A stretch of DNA of 17,117 nt. It comes from Elusimicrobiota bacterium (GTDB taxonomy: Bacteria > Elusimicrobiota > Elusimicrobia > Elusimicrobiales > Elusimicrobiaceae). Below, piece by piece: positions 1-7,922 of this stretch. The notes under the pieces are model-generated. The model ran no database searches. It was given only the letters and a program-made list of their open reading frames with translations, and was not told the DNA's origin. The stretch lies in assembly GCA_031258375.1 (NCBI GenBank), contig JAIRMX010000190.1, forward strand, positions 1-17,117, given 5' to 3'. Every line of letters begins with the position of its first letter. Within the stretch, counting starts at the first letter, position 1. The translations under genes and the position numbers were made by a program.

Positions 1-42
1 TGTTAGAACTGCCTTTAAATCTCTCTTCCGACTTATATTTAG

Positions 43-177
43 TTCCCCGATTACAACACTCGGGGACAAGCTTTACGAAAGAGAGAAAAAAGCATAAGTT
101 TTTTCCTCTCCCTATAAGATGGGAGAGGAGGCGAGTAAAGCGCGCAGAGCCTGTCCCCGAAATTTGTAATCGGGGAT
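43..177. repeat. nested inverted repeat, REP/MITE-like
   Basis: The arms 43-68 and 152-177 are inverted copies of each other, with 22 of 26 positions matching when the second is reverse-complemented. Each arm is itself a small palindrome, with CCCCGA facing TCGGGG. Between them a second hairpin pairs 104-112 with 121-129 (9 bp, loop tataagat). Such compact palindromic elements between genes are typical of REP or MITE-type repeats. Function is unknown, and no transposase is encoded inside. Confidence 0.65.
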
Positions 178-211
178 GAGGGTGGTTAAAAATAAAATCA
201 GAAATTAATTT

Positions 212-257
<46 letters not shown>

Positions 258-483
258 TATATCACTCTTAACTGCGTTTTTGTTTTTCATATAAAGAATT
301 TTGTTTGTTAAAAACATAGCTGTAAACCAACTATTATAAATTATAATGATTATTATATCAAAAATCTTGATTATATTTTTTTTCTCTGTTTAGCGAAGTT
401 TATGAACAAGCAAGCGTCGCAAACGCAGTCAAGTCCCTTTATACGATTTTTAATTCGAACTGTTTGCGAAATTGAGCCATATG

Positions 484-512
484 TTGTTTCCTGAACAAAT
501 AACTGCTAAACT
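484..512 (+). promoter_or_regulatory. possible sigma-70 promoter upstream of the SurA-like gene
   Basis: TTGTTT (484-489) and TAAACT (507-512) are separated by 17 nt, the best -35/-10 pair seen before the gene at 519. If real, transcription would begin at about the ATG itself. That agrees with the absence of a Shine-Dalgarno motif there. The match to consensus is only moderate and the region is AT-rich. Confidence 0.3.
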
Positions 513-518
513 ATAAAT

Positions 519-1373
519 ATGAATAAATTTGTTTTTGTTTTGCTTGCGATTCTAATCCTTTGCTCTTGTAATGACGACAAAGCCGAAGCGCCCAAAGAAA
601 TTTTCCCGACGGATACTTTGGCCGCGGTGGCAGGAGTGCCGATAACTCAGAGAGAATTTGACGAAGCTACAGAAGAATTAGACAAGGAATTTAAAGATTT
701 TATCGCAACCGCCGCCGGTAAAGAAAATTTTTTAACTTTCTTAATCAACGAACGGCTTTTACAGCAAGCGGCCTCGGCAAACGATATCGAGCAAAGCGCG
801 CAATATAAGCAGGAAATGGAAAAATTACAAAAAGAACAGGCTGCGGCTTTTAAAGAATATCAAAGTTATATTTTAAAAAAACTGCTTATTGAAAAATTGC
901 AAAAAGATAATGTTATAAGCGTAAGCGAAGACGAAGTAAAAGCCTATCACCGAAAATATCCGTATCAAATCGCCATATCGCATATTTTGATGTCCGACCC
1001 GCAAAAAGCTTCTACGGTAATGCGCGAGATTGCAAACGTGAAATCTTTGGACGGATTTGCGGAATACGTGCGCAAATTTTCTATAGATCCGCTTACAAAA
1101 AAAAATAAGGGTCTGCTCCAGCCGTTTATACCCGGAGAATATCTTGCGGAAATAGAAGTGCCGGCTGCCAATACTCCCGCGTTTCAGCCGCAGGGTTTTA
1201 TCAAAACCCCTTTAGGATTTCATATAATAATGAAAGTGAAGGAAGAAAGTCTTTCTTACAATAACGCAAAAGACAGAATAAGAGAAATTTTGGAGAAACA
1301 AAAAATTGACGCTTATCTTGACACCATCAGGCAAAGATACGGCGTGGAGGTAATAAAAAATGAGGCTGAATAA
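519..1373 (+). CDS. lipoprotein SurA/PrsA-like parvulin foldase
   Basis: This is a predicted envelope lipoprotein of 284 aa with chaperone or peptidyl-prolyl isomerase activity. A short hydrophobic segment (residues 4-16) ends in a lipobox, L-C-S-C, with Cys17 as the likely lipidated residue and Asn at +2. A charged helical SurA-N-like region (about 35-145) follows. The parvulin (PpiC/rotamase) domain spans about 150-240, with ISHILM (His155), a GLLQPF segment and TPLGFHII (His235). Both histidines typical of parvulins are kept, so isomerase activity is plausible. The start has no visible Shine-Dalgarno sequence. The last 14 nt overlap the next SurA-like gene, so the two are co-transcribed and probably translationally coupled. 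Substrates cannot be read from the sequence; outer-membrane or exported proteins are the natural guess. Confidence 0.88.
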   Translation: MNKFVFVLLAILILCSCNDDKAEAPKEIFPTDTLAAVAGVPITQREFDEATEELDKEFKDFIATAAGKENFLTFLINERLLQQAASANDIEQSAQYKQEMEKLQKEQAAAFKEYQSYILKKLLIEKLQKDNVISVSEDEVKAYHRKYPYQIAISHILMSDPQKASTVMREIANVKSLDGFAEYVRKFSIDPLTKKNKGLLQPFIPGEYLAEIEVPAANTPAFQPQGFIKTPLGFHIIMKVKEESLSYNNAKDRIREILEKQKIDAYLDTIRQRYGVEVIKNEAE

Positions 1374-2535
1374 AATTGCGGTATTTTCCGCTATGTTGAT
1401 AATGGGCGTTGGTTTTTTATGCGCCAAAGTCGTAGATACTACCGTAGCCACCGTAAACAGCGAGGCTATTTTAAGTTCGGAATATGAAAAAAATGAAAAA
1501 ACCGTACTGGAAGAATATAGGAGAAATGCTCCGAAACTTCTGGAAAATCCGGATAATGCGACCGCGCTGGGCGAAGAAGTTTTAAACCAGATGATAACGG
1601 ATAAACTTCTGGTACAGGCCGCAAAAAACGAAAAAATCAAAGTAAAAGACAGCGAGCTTGCCGAAACGATTAATAGTATCAAAGCCCGTTTTTCAAAAGA
1701 TAAGGACGGCAGAGATATTACGGATAAAAAACTTATAGAAAAGAATTTTAACGACGAGCTTAAAAAAGAGGGCATTACTTACAAACAGTTTGAAAACAGA
1801 ATACGCGATCAAATTGCGGTGCGCAAACTCATAGATACCGTGGTAAGGGCAAAAGCCGTTGCTCCCTCCAAAGAGGATATTAAGAAGCTTTACGATAATA
1901 TCCAGTTGATACTGAAAGGAGATAAGCAAAAAGTCGAAAAGCTGCCCAAAGAAGAAGTTCAAATTGCCGTTCCGCTGGCCGCAAAATTGAATCAGCTTAC
2001 GGCCGAGCAGGTCAAGATTTCTCCCATATTTATAAAATCCGACGCTTCTTTGTCCGAACCCGCGCTTAAAGACAAAGAAAAACTTCTAAAAAATGTCAAA
2101 AGAGATATTGAAAAAGAAAAAATTACTTTCCTTGAAGCGATTGAAAAATACTCCGACGATAAATCGCCGCTTGCAACCGGAGGAGAAGTCGTTTTGGTGC
2201 GCGGCGTAATGCCCGAAGATTTTGACAACAAAGTTTTTGGCGTTGCCGTAGGCAAAATAAGCGAGCCTATTAAAACCGAACAAGGTTTTTATCTTATAAG
2301 AGTAAACGCTAAAACGGCCAAAAAAGATATTACTCTGGCTATGATAGAAAATGATTTGGGGCAATATTTGGCGTCCGTGAATATGCAAAAAGCCACCAAT
2401 GATTATCTGCAGTCTCTTAAAGATAAATCCGATATAAAAGTGATGAAGGAATTTAAATATTTAAATCCCGCTTCCGCGCCAAAGGCGGCGGCCGCTAAAC
2501 CCGAAGCGGAGAAAAAAGAAGCGGCTAAGAAATAA
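1360..2535 (+). CDS. periplasmic SurA-like chaperone with degenerate parvulin domain
   Basis: This is a 391-aa exported protein with a signal peptide (residues 1-22, likely cleaved after F-L-C-A). It has a long charged helical SurA N-terminal-type region (about 25-175) and a single parvulin-like domain (about 215-316) recognised by the KYSDD and GGEVV segments and by the closing EQGFYLIRV. The two parvulin histidines are replaced: the family's S-H-I-L is S-P-I-F (Pro222) and G-F/Y-H is G-F-Y (Tyr311). It is therefore more likely a chaperone than an isomerase. The C-terminus (about 373-391) is an Ala/Lys/Glu-rich tail. GGAGG stands 9 nt before the ATG and supports the start. It overlaps the lipoprotein paralogue upstream, and a strong terminator follows it. 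Confidence 0.87.
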   Translation: MRLNKIAVFSAMLIMGVGFLCAKVVDTTVATVNSEAILSSEYEKNEKTVLEEYRRNAPKLLENPDNATALGEEVLNQMITDKLLVQAAKNEKIKVKDSELAETINSIKARFSKDKDGRDITDKKLIEKNFNDELKKEGITYKQFENRIRDQIAVRKLIDTVVRAKAVAPSKEDIKKLYDNIQLILKGDKQKVEKLPKEEVQIAVPLAAKLNQLTAEQVKISPIFIKSDASLSEPALKDKEKLLKNVKRDIEKEKITFLEAIEKYSDDKSPLATGGEVVLVRGVMPEDFDNKVFGVAVGKISEPIKTEQGFYLIRVNAKTAKKDITLAMIENDLGQYLASVNMQKATNDYLQSLKDKSDIKVMKEFKYLNPASAPKAAAAKPEAEKKEAAKK

Positions 2536-2546
2536 ATTCGCTTTAT

Positions 2547-2577
2547 AAAAAGGCGGGCATTTATTCCCGCCTTTTTT
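2547..2577 (+). terminator. rho-independent terminator after the SurA-like pair
   Basis: An 11-bp stem (2547-2557 with 2566-2576) has a GGCGGG/CCCGCC core, an 8-nt loop and a run of six T from 2572. It lies 12 nt after the stop of the SurA-like gene and only 5 nt before the pdxA start codon. Confidence 0.85.
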
Positions 2578-2582
2578 ATTTT

Positions 2583-3488
2583 ATGAAACGCATTATTATT
2601 ACGGCTGGAGATCCGCTTGGAATAGGTCCGGAAGTAACCGTTAAAGCGCTCAAAGAACTGCGAAATAAAAATGTAAAAATAACGGTTATCGGGGACAAAG
2701 CCTCTCTTCTTGCCGCCGGCTGGCAAGGCGGGCTTGGAGCTTTAATTGCAATAAAATCAAAATATTCAAAACCTAAGCGGCATGATTACGGCAAGTGGGG
2801 GGGAGACATTTCTTTTAAAGCGTTAAAGCTGGCCGTTGATATGATGCTGAGAGGAGACGCCGCCGCGCTTGTTACGGCCCCGATATCAAAGAAAGCGTGG
2901 AGTACGGCGGGTATAAAATTTACCGGACACACGGAAGTCCTCAGACGTTACGCTTCAAAAGACGGAGGCGCGCTGATGATGTTTACCGACGGTAAAATCA
3001 ATTGCGCGCTTGTAAGCGAACATTATGCTATAAAAGATTTAAGCAAAATAATTACAAAAGAGAGAATTAAAAACAGCGCGAAAATTTTTGCCGAAATGAT
3101 CGGCAAAAAAACAGAAATCGCAATAAGCGCGCTTAATCCTCATTGCGGGGACGGCGGCAAAATCGGCGGCGAAGAAATTACGACGATAATTCCGGCCCTA
3201 AAAGAACTTAAAAAAGAAGGTTTTAACATAAGCGGTCCTTACCCAATTGACGCGCTTTGGCAAAAAATTTCTTCCGGTAAATTATGCAACGCGCTTTTTA
3301 TGTATCACGACGCCGCCATATGCGGCCTTAAACTTGCCGCAAAAAAACCTATAGTTCATATCACCGCCGGCCTTAAATTTTTGCGCGTTTCCCCGACGCA
3401 CGGAACGGCTTTTGATATTGCGGGCAAAAACATTGCCGACGCATCCTCTATGCTTGCGGCGATACGATACGCTACTTCAAAGATTTAA
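2583..3488 (+). CDS. pdxA: 4-hydroxythreonine-4-phosphate dehydrogenase PdxA
   Basis: PdxA oxidises 4-phosphohydroxy-L-threonine with NAD in the DXP-dependent route to pyridoxal phosphate; it is a cytoplasmic, metal-dependent dimer. The protein (301 aa, somewhat shorter than the usual 320-330) opens with ITAGDPLGIGPE. It has TAPISK, FTGHTE (His116), ALNPHCG (His187), MYHD (His242) and SPTHGTA. By comparison with E. coli PdxA the metal ligands are probably His147, His187 and His242. The start at 2583 is fixed by the family's N-terminus. There is no Shine-Dalgarno motif, because the leader is the terminator of the preceding gene. The surA-pdxA order matches E. coli, but ksgA does not follow; the next gene is convergent, 24 nt away. 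Confidence 0.95.
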   Translation: MKRIIITAGDPLGIGPEVTVKALKELRNKNVKITVIGDKASLLAAGWQGGLGALIAIKSKYSKPKRHDYGKWGGDISFKALKLAVDMMLRGDAAALVTAPISKKAWSTAGIKFTGHTEVLRRYASKDGGALMMFTDGKINCALVSEHYAIKDLSKIITKERIKNSAKIFAEMIGKKTEIAISALNPHCGDGGKIGGEEITTIIPALKELKKEGFNISGPYPIDALWQKISSGKLCNALFMYHDAAICGLKLAAKKPIVHITAGLKFLRVSPTHGTAFDIAGKNIADASSMLAAIRYATSKI

Positions 3489-3512
3489 TAAATGCTTGAG
3501 GCTAAGCGATAT

Positions 3513-4571
3513 TTATTTCTTTTTACATTCCAGCAAAGGATACTCGCAGCTGCCTATATTCTTATGGCTTTTTACTATTGTAAGTCCCGCTTTTTTGACG
3601 CAGAGAGACATCTCGCTTTCGTTATACATTTTGCTGTTTCCGTTAGCTATGGCGGTGAAATATAAAGACGTATGGGTAAGGGATAATTTGGCGGCCTCAA
3701 ATCTTTGATTGTCCCAAAAAGGCTCAAGTATATACAGGCGGCAGTCTCCGTGCATAACAGCTTTTGCTTTTTTTAGAATAGATATTATTTCTTCTATGGA
3801 AAAGCAGTCTAAAAACTGGCTCATTAAAATAGCGTCGGGTTTATCTGGAAATTTTGTTTCCTCTTTTAAAACGTCCACGGGACAAAAAGTGCAATATTTG
3901 TCGTACCCTTTTGCTTTCATATTTCTTTTTGCTCTCTCAAGCTGTTTAGGCAAATCCAAAAGGAACATTTCCCCTTTAAAGCCTGAATCTATAAAAGCCG
4001 CTTCAAACTTGCCCGTATTGCAGCCTACGTCAAAAACTCTTTTAGGGCTTTTTGAGATAATAATTTTAATCACGTCGTCAAAAGCATTATCGGAATAAAA
4101 GTGATCAAAAGCGAACCAGCTTCTCTGTACTTTTTCAGGCAGATTGGAGAGGGCTTCATATACGGTCGGCCAATCGCCAAATACCTTAAGACCCTGAGGT
4201 TTAGAGGTTTCGAAAGATTCTTTTAAGTAATATGCGCCCTGATAACAGACGTCGTTGACAAAATTCATATTAACCTGCGTCATAGCGTCGTACAAAAAGC
4301 ATTGCGCTGTTTTTGTGGTTTTATAACGGTTTTTATGAAGCTCAAAAATATCGGTGAATAATCCCACCTCAAGAAGCGTGGTCACGATATAGTGGTTTTG
4401 CCGGCATTTGTTTTTTATTTCCTCTAAGGTTAATCCTTGCGGCGCGGCGTCATCTACCGCCTTTAGAATACCAAAAGCCAGCATAGCCCTTACAGCCTGA
4501 AAAGTAAGCGGCGCAAAAGCAATGCGCTGGGCTAAAGATTTTGCATCCGCCATATTTATTTTTTTAGACAT
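3513..4571 (-). CDS. SAM-dependent methyltransferase, O-methyltransferase type
   Basis: This 352-aa class I methyltransferase has an N-terminal helical dimerisation-type domain (about 1-150), as in O-methyltransferases of the Methyltransf_2 kind, and a Rossmann domain with VFDVGCNTG (SAM motif I) followed by LLDLPKQLE. I chose the ATG at 4571 because GGAG lies 6 nt upstream. A longer in-frame reading would run 74 nt into the end of the preceding gene. It follows the CLF-ligase fusion by 16 nt and is the last gene of the cluster. APE clusters commonly carry a methyltransferase that modifies the aromatic head group, which is the likely role here; the substrate is inferred only. No clear terminator separates it from the convergent pdxA. 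Confidence 0.85.
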   Translation of the reverse strand: MSKKINMADAKSLAQRIAFAPLTFQAVRAMLAFGILKAVDDAAPQGLTLEEIKNKCRQNHYIVTTLLEVGLFTDIFELHKNRYKTTKTAQCFLYDAMTQVNMNFVNDVCYQGAYYLKESFETSKPQGLKVFGDWPTVYEALSNLPEKVQRSWFAFDHFYSDNAFDDVIKIIISKSPKRVFDVGCNTGKFEAAFIDSGFKGEMFLLDLPKQLERAKRNMKAKGYDKYCTFCPVDVLKEETKFPDKPDAILMSQFLDCFSIEEIISILKKAKAVMHGDCRLYILEPFWDNQRFEAAKLSLTHTSLYFTAIANGNSKMYNESEMSLCVKKAGLTIVKSHKNIGSCEYPLLECKKK

Positions 4572-4587
4572 ATGGAACTCCGTTAAT

Positions 4588-6384
4588 TTACCAGTCTTTC
4601 TTTTTGCCGAAATTCGTCGTAGGTATTTCCGAGCCGAATGTAATTGAGCGCGGAACTTCATGCACAGTTAAGTTATTTTTCATAAAAGCGCGCAGACTGT
4701 AGGATATTTCGTCGGCCGTAATACCTTCTTTTAGAACAATGAAGGCTTTAAGCCTTTCTCCCTCTTCGGGGCGCATAAGGCGCACGGAAACTTCCGACAC
4801 GGCGGGATGTTTTTTTAGAATGGCTTCAACTTTGCCCGGAAAGACATTTATACCCGCCACCTGCACGGCGTTATCCTTGCGACCCGCGAGCTTAAAAGTT
4901 CCACCGCTTTGCATATTAAGGATATCGGGAATATTCACCTGCAGTTCTGTTGTTTTACGCGAGATTCCCTCAAGCTTATCGTTATTTACAATACCGTCCC
5001 AAAAAGGCAGAAGGCAAAAAGGAGCAAAAGCCTTTTCACGCCAGCCTATGGCTCCGCTTTCGCAAGCTCCGTAAATTTCTATTAAACGCTTTACTTTACT
5101 CTCATAAAGTTTTTCTATAAGTTCATCGGGACACGGCGCGGTAGAAGTCAAAACGGTAATGCCGTCCGGAAATATAAAATTCATAAAAACAAGTTGTTTT
5201 AAGAACATAGGAAAAGCTATAAGCAAATCTCCATTTTGTAATAATTTGCTCCAGCTAAAAACGGGAAGCGGCGGCTTCACTTCAACAGGCACGCCGAGCA
5301 GTTTAGGTATTTGCAGGCCGAAAATAAATCCGTAAGAATGCGAAGAAGGAACCGTGCAAATGACGCGCTTTATATTTTTAAAGAGAAAAGAAAGGCCTTC
5401 GGCTTCTTCCCTAATCATGTTTTGTTTGTGCAGGCAATTTTTCACCGAGCCGGTTGAACCCGAAGTAAAAAAATTTATTATTCTATTTTTCTCAAAATTT
5501 TCAAAAGCGTCTTTTGTTATATCCGGCGGGATCTCTTTTATATCTTTTGCCTCCGCGCAAAACAAATTTGTGAGGCCGGAGGCTATTTTAAGCCGCAGAG
5601 GAAAATCAGCCTGCTTAAAAATATCGTTTGCGTCGGGATTTTCAAAAACGTCCATAATATTATGCCCGACTCTCGCCAATTCCGTTTTTATAAAATCCGC
5701 CGCTATACGTTTGACTTCTTCGTAAGTCAACATAGGTTCGGCTTCATACGCGAGTTTGAACGCGGCGGCAGAAGGATTTAACGGCTCGGCTGCCGTTTCA
5801 AGTTCGCTTATCTCAAAGCGGCCGTGATTGGAGAGTAATAGAAAAGCGGCCCCCTGCGACAGCTCCTTATTTTTAAACGTCTCGAAAACTACGGGATTTG
5901 TTTTTAAAACCTTTTCTATAACATTGTGTATTTCATCCACGGCTCCTATAAGCACTTTGGAAGCCATACCGCTTTTAAGCCACGTTTTTGCGGCAAGAAT
6001 TGCGCTTTCAAAAGAAGTTTCTAAATTGCTTACGGTGAGCGCGGGTCCTTTTATATTGAGAAGTATTGAAACGGACGTTAAAGCCGAGTTATGCACCGAA
6101 GAGGAAAAAGCTAAAGCAGAAGCGCATTCGTCGCCGTCGTCAATAATAGAATTCATGAAATCGCAAGTTTTTGCAACCGGGCCGTAGCCCGTCGAGATTA
6201 TAAGCGCGATATCGGTTTTTTCCGATTTTAAATCAATACAGGCCTTATTAAGACACATTGCGGCGGCTTTAAGCGCGAGCTTTGTAAAAATATCCATGCG
6301 TCTTAAGTCTTTGGCTTGGAAATATTTATCAAGTCCCGATATTTCCGAAGTAAAATAGGCGGAATTAATATAAATTTTATCCAT
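4588..6384 (-). CDS. fusion: chain-length-factor-like ketosynthase domain + adenylate-forming ligase
   Basis: This 598-aa protein joins two activities. Residues 1 to about 200 resemble the N-terminal half of a beta-ketoacyl synthase, of the short chain-length-factor kind found in APE clusters. A gapless match to FabF from the Gly-Pro (113-114) through Gly139 puts Glu122, within SNLETSF, at the catalytic Cys position, so it cannot condense by itself. Residues from about 290 form an ANL-type adenylating enzyme: TSGSTGSVK (307-315), YGACES (438-443), GRKDNAVQVAG (501-511) and a C-terminal PTTNFGK with the likely catalytic Lys594. The ligase probably loads a starter acid on the ACP, and the front domain probably pairs with the adjacent ketosynthase. 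I chose ATG 6384 because GAGG lies 7 nt upstream; ATG 6390 would leave 1 nt. It overlaps the ketosynthase gene by 8 nt. Confidence 0.85.
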   Translation of the reverse strand: MDKIYINSAYFTSEISGLDKYFQAKDLRRMDIFTKLALKAAAMCLNKACIDLKSEKTDIALIISTGYGPVAKTCDFMNSIIDDGDECASALAFSSSVHNSALTSVSILLNIKGPALTVSNLETSFESAILAAKTWLKSGMASKVLIGAVDEIHNVIEKVLKTNPVVFETFKNKELSQGAAFLLLSNHGRFEISELETAAEPLNPSAAAFKLAYEAEPMLTYEEVKRIAADFIKTELARVGHNIMDVFENPDANDIFKQADFPLRLKIASGLTNLFCAEAKDIKEIPPDITKDAFENFEKNRIINFFTSGSTGSVKNCLHKQNMIREEAEGLSFLFKNIKRVICTVPSSHSYGFIFGLQIPKLLGVPVEVKPPLPVFSWSKLLQNGDLLIAFPMFLKQLVFMNFIFPDGITVLTSTAPCPDELIEKLYESKVKRLIEIYGACESGAIGWREKAFAPFCLLPFWDGIVNNDKLEGISRKTTELQVNIPDILNMQSGGTFKLAGRKDNAVQVAGINVFPGKVEAILKKHPAVSEVSVRLMRPEEGERLKAFIVLKEGITADEISYSLRAFMKNNLTVHEVPRSITFGSEIPTTNFGKKKDW

Positions 6385-7573
6385 CTTCATACCTCGCGCA
6401 GCCCAAAGCGATAACGGAATTACAACCGCCGAAAGATAAAGAATCTGACAGCGCAATTTTTTTGTCTTTTGATATTTTGGTATTTTCCGTTACGGGTTTG
6501 ATATTAAGGGCGGGGTCCATAGCTTTAAATCTGGCCGTTTTAGCTATTTCCCCGACGTTTAAACAGATAAGCGACAACACGGCTTCAACGGCGCCAGCCG
6601 CGCCCAAAGTATGTCCCGTATGGCTTTTTGAAGCCATTACGGGCACGTCTTTGAGAACTTCGTTAAAAACTTTGGCTTCAGCCGCGTCATTATCCTGAGT
6701 GCCGGTGCCGTGCGCGTTTATAAAAGCTATTTCATTTTTTTTAATGCCGGCATTTTTCATTGCCATATTTAAAGCTCTTTTAAGACCTATTCCGTTAGGA
6801 TCCGGCGCGGTAGGGTGGTATGCGTCCGCGCAGGTTCCATATCCAAGAATATAGCCTTTGGCATCGGTTTTTCTTTCTTTTAAGAATTTAGGCGATTGTA
6901 AAATTAATACTCCCGCTCCCTCGCCCAGATTTATGCCTTTTCTGTCCAAAGAGAAGGGCATGCAAGGCTCGGAGGAAGCAATCATAAGGCGTATAAAACC
7001 GATAAAAGGAATTAAATTGATTTCGTCGGTAGCGCAGGCTATGACAACGTCGCATAAATCCCGCTCTATGCATTGAGCGGCTATGCCTACCGCGTCCGTC
7101 CCCGAGGCGCAGGCGGTCGTAATTGTCATCTGCGGGCCTTGAACGCCGTAATATTTTTGAAGCGCGCGCGACAAAGGCGTATTTAAATAATAAAGTAAAG
7201 GCTCAAAGGAAACTTCTTTGCCGCCGCGCCAATCTTTATAAAAATCAAAGCAGTTGAAGGAAGCGTTAACGGAAGTGCCGGCTATTATTCCTACGCGAAC
7301 TTTTTTTAAATCCGTCTTTGTAAGCCCGCTTTGCTCCAGAGCTTCTTCAATTGCAAGGCGTAAAAATAAAAAACCGAAGGATTCATCTTTATTTTTGCTT
7401 TTAAGTATTTCGGCGGGCGCTTGATACACGGGGTAACTCTTCGAATAAAAACTGTTTAAACGATTTATGGGCAGTGAGGAAGACGCGGCGGAATTAAAAA
7501 GATTATTTTTTATTTCCTCCGTATTTCCGCCTAAAGCGCAAATACAGCCTATTCCGCCGACAGGAATTTTCAT
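6377..7573 (-). CDS. beta-ketoacyl-ACP synthase (FabF/ApeO-like)
   Basis: This is a condensing enzyme of 398 aa, full length for the KS family. The catalytic triad is visible: Cys155 in TTACASG, His288 in NAHGTGT and His321 in SHTGHTLGAAG; a C-terminal SFGGCNS motif is also present. It should extend an ACP-bound acyl chain with malonyl-ACP. Its partner is probably the CLF-like domain in the overlapping downstream gene (8-nt overlap), as in type II polyketide and APE systems where active and inactive KS subunits pair. The start has only a weak ribosome site. It is the first gene left of the 1.87-kb interruption, so it must be transcribed through that region or from a new promoter near 7614. 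Confidence 0.93.
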   Translation of the reverse strand: MKIPVGGIGCICALGGNTEEIKNNLFNSAASSSLPINRLNSFYSKSYPVYQAPAEILKSKNKDESFGFLFLRLAIEEALEQSGLTKTDLKKVRVGIIAGTSVNASFNCFDFYKDWRGGKEVSFEPLLYYLNTPLSRALQKYYGVQGPQMTITTACASGTDAVGIAAQCIERDLCDVVIACATDEINLIPFIGFIRLMIASSEPCMPFSLDRKGINLGEGAGVLILQSPKFLKERKTDAKGYILGYGTCADAYHPTAPDPNGIGLKRALNMAMKNAGIKKNEIAFINAHGTGTQDNDAAEAKVFNEVLKDVPVMASKSHTGHTLGAAGAVEAVLSLICLNVGEIAKTARFKAMDPALNIKPVTENTKISKDKKIALSDSLSFGGCNSVIALGCARYEDG

Positions 7574-7613
7574 TTTTTATTTTCGGAACTATCCCTTTAC
7601 AAATAGCTAATAA

Positions 7614-7645
7614 AGTATAACGACGATAAAAAGAGAAGTTATACT
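7614..7645 (-). promoter_or_regulatory. 8-bp dyad and possible -10 element upstream of the ketosynthase
   Basis: AGTATAAC (7614-7621) and GTTATACT (7638-7645) form a perfect 8-bp inverted repeat with a 16-nt spacer. Read on the - strand, positions 7619-7614 give TATACT, a good -10 box about 40 bp before the ketosynthase ATG, but I find no convincing -35. The right half gives the same TATACT on the + strand. It may be a promoter, an operator or chance in AT-rich DNA. Confidence 0.3.
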
Positions 7646-7647
7646 AT

Positions 7648-7922
7648 ATGAATTCCTTTAAATTTAATAAGCAGTTTACCAATGAAATAGCCATTATTAA
7701 GTATTTTATCAAATTAAGATATAAACGGACATTCCGTCCTGAATATAGAGCAATAGAAAAGGTTTACCACAGACATACGGCTCCCAGAATGGCGCACTGC
7801 AACAACCGTAAGAGTGAATTTCTACGATATTTGAGAAGTCCGAAACAGAGCTTAGAAAGTGATTTTATGCCATTAACCTTGTCTTAATCAGCCGTATGGA
7901 TTATAACCCAAAAGAGAGATAG
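7648..7922 (+). pseudogene. decayed IS1595-family transposase (N-terminal part)
   Basis: Two reading frames together give a recognisable IS1595-type transposase start. Frame one (from 7648) reads FNKQF..., IKYFIKLRY, IEKVYHRH and CNNRKSEF, matching the family's Zn-ribbon region; several expected Cys are gone, for example in FRPEYRA where F-x-C-P-x-C-G is expected. After SEF (about 7821) the match jumps frame and reads STIFEKSETELRK, a TGA (7860-7862) where Trp is normal, then FYAINLVLISR. The match stops at about 7895, so the catalytic domain is missing. The element is dead: it has a frameshift, a nonsense codon, lost zinc ligands and truncation. I could not define its terminal inverted repeats. 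Confidence 0.8.

Noticed and set aside
965..2726. Several opposite-strand ORFs across the SurA-like and pdxA genes
   Set aside because: They lie antisense to well-supported genes and show no family features or ribosome sites.
4572..4661. Longer N-terminus for the methyltransferase
   Set aside because: It would run back into the end of the CLF-ligase gene; the ATG at 4571 has a good ribosome site 6 nt upstream.
6385..6456. Longer N-terminus for the CLF-ligase fusion
   Set aside because: It overlaps the end of the ketosynthase gene and adds no conserved residues; ATG 6384 has GAGG at the right distance.
7648..7887. Intact 79-aa protein gene
   Set aside because: The sequence is a decayed transposase start with a frameshift; the ORF end is an artefact of that shift.
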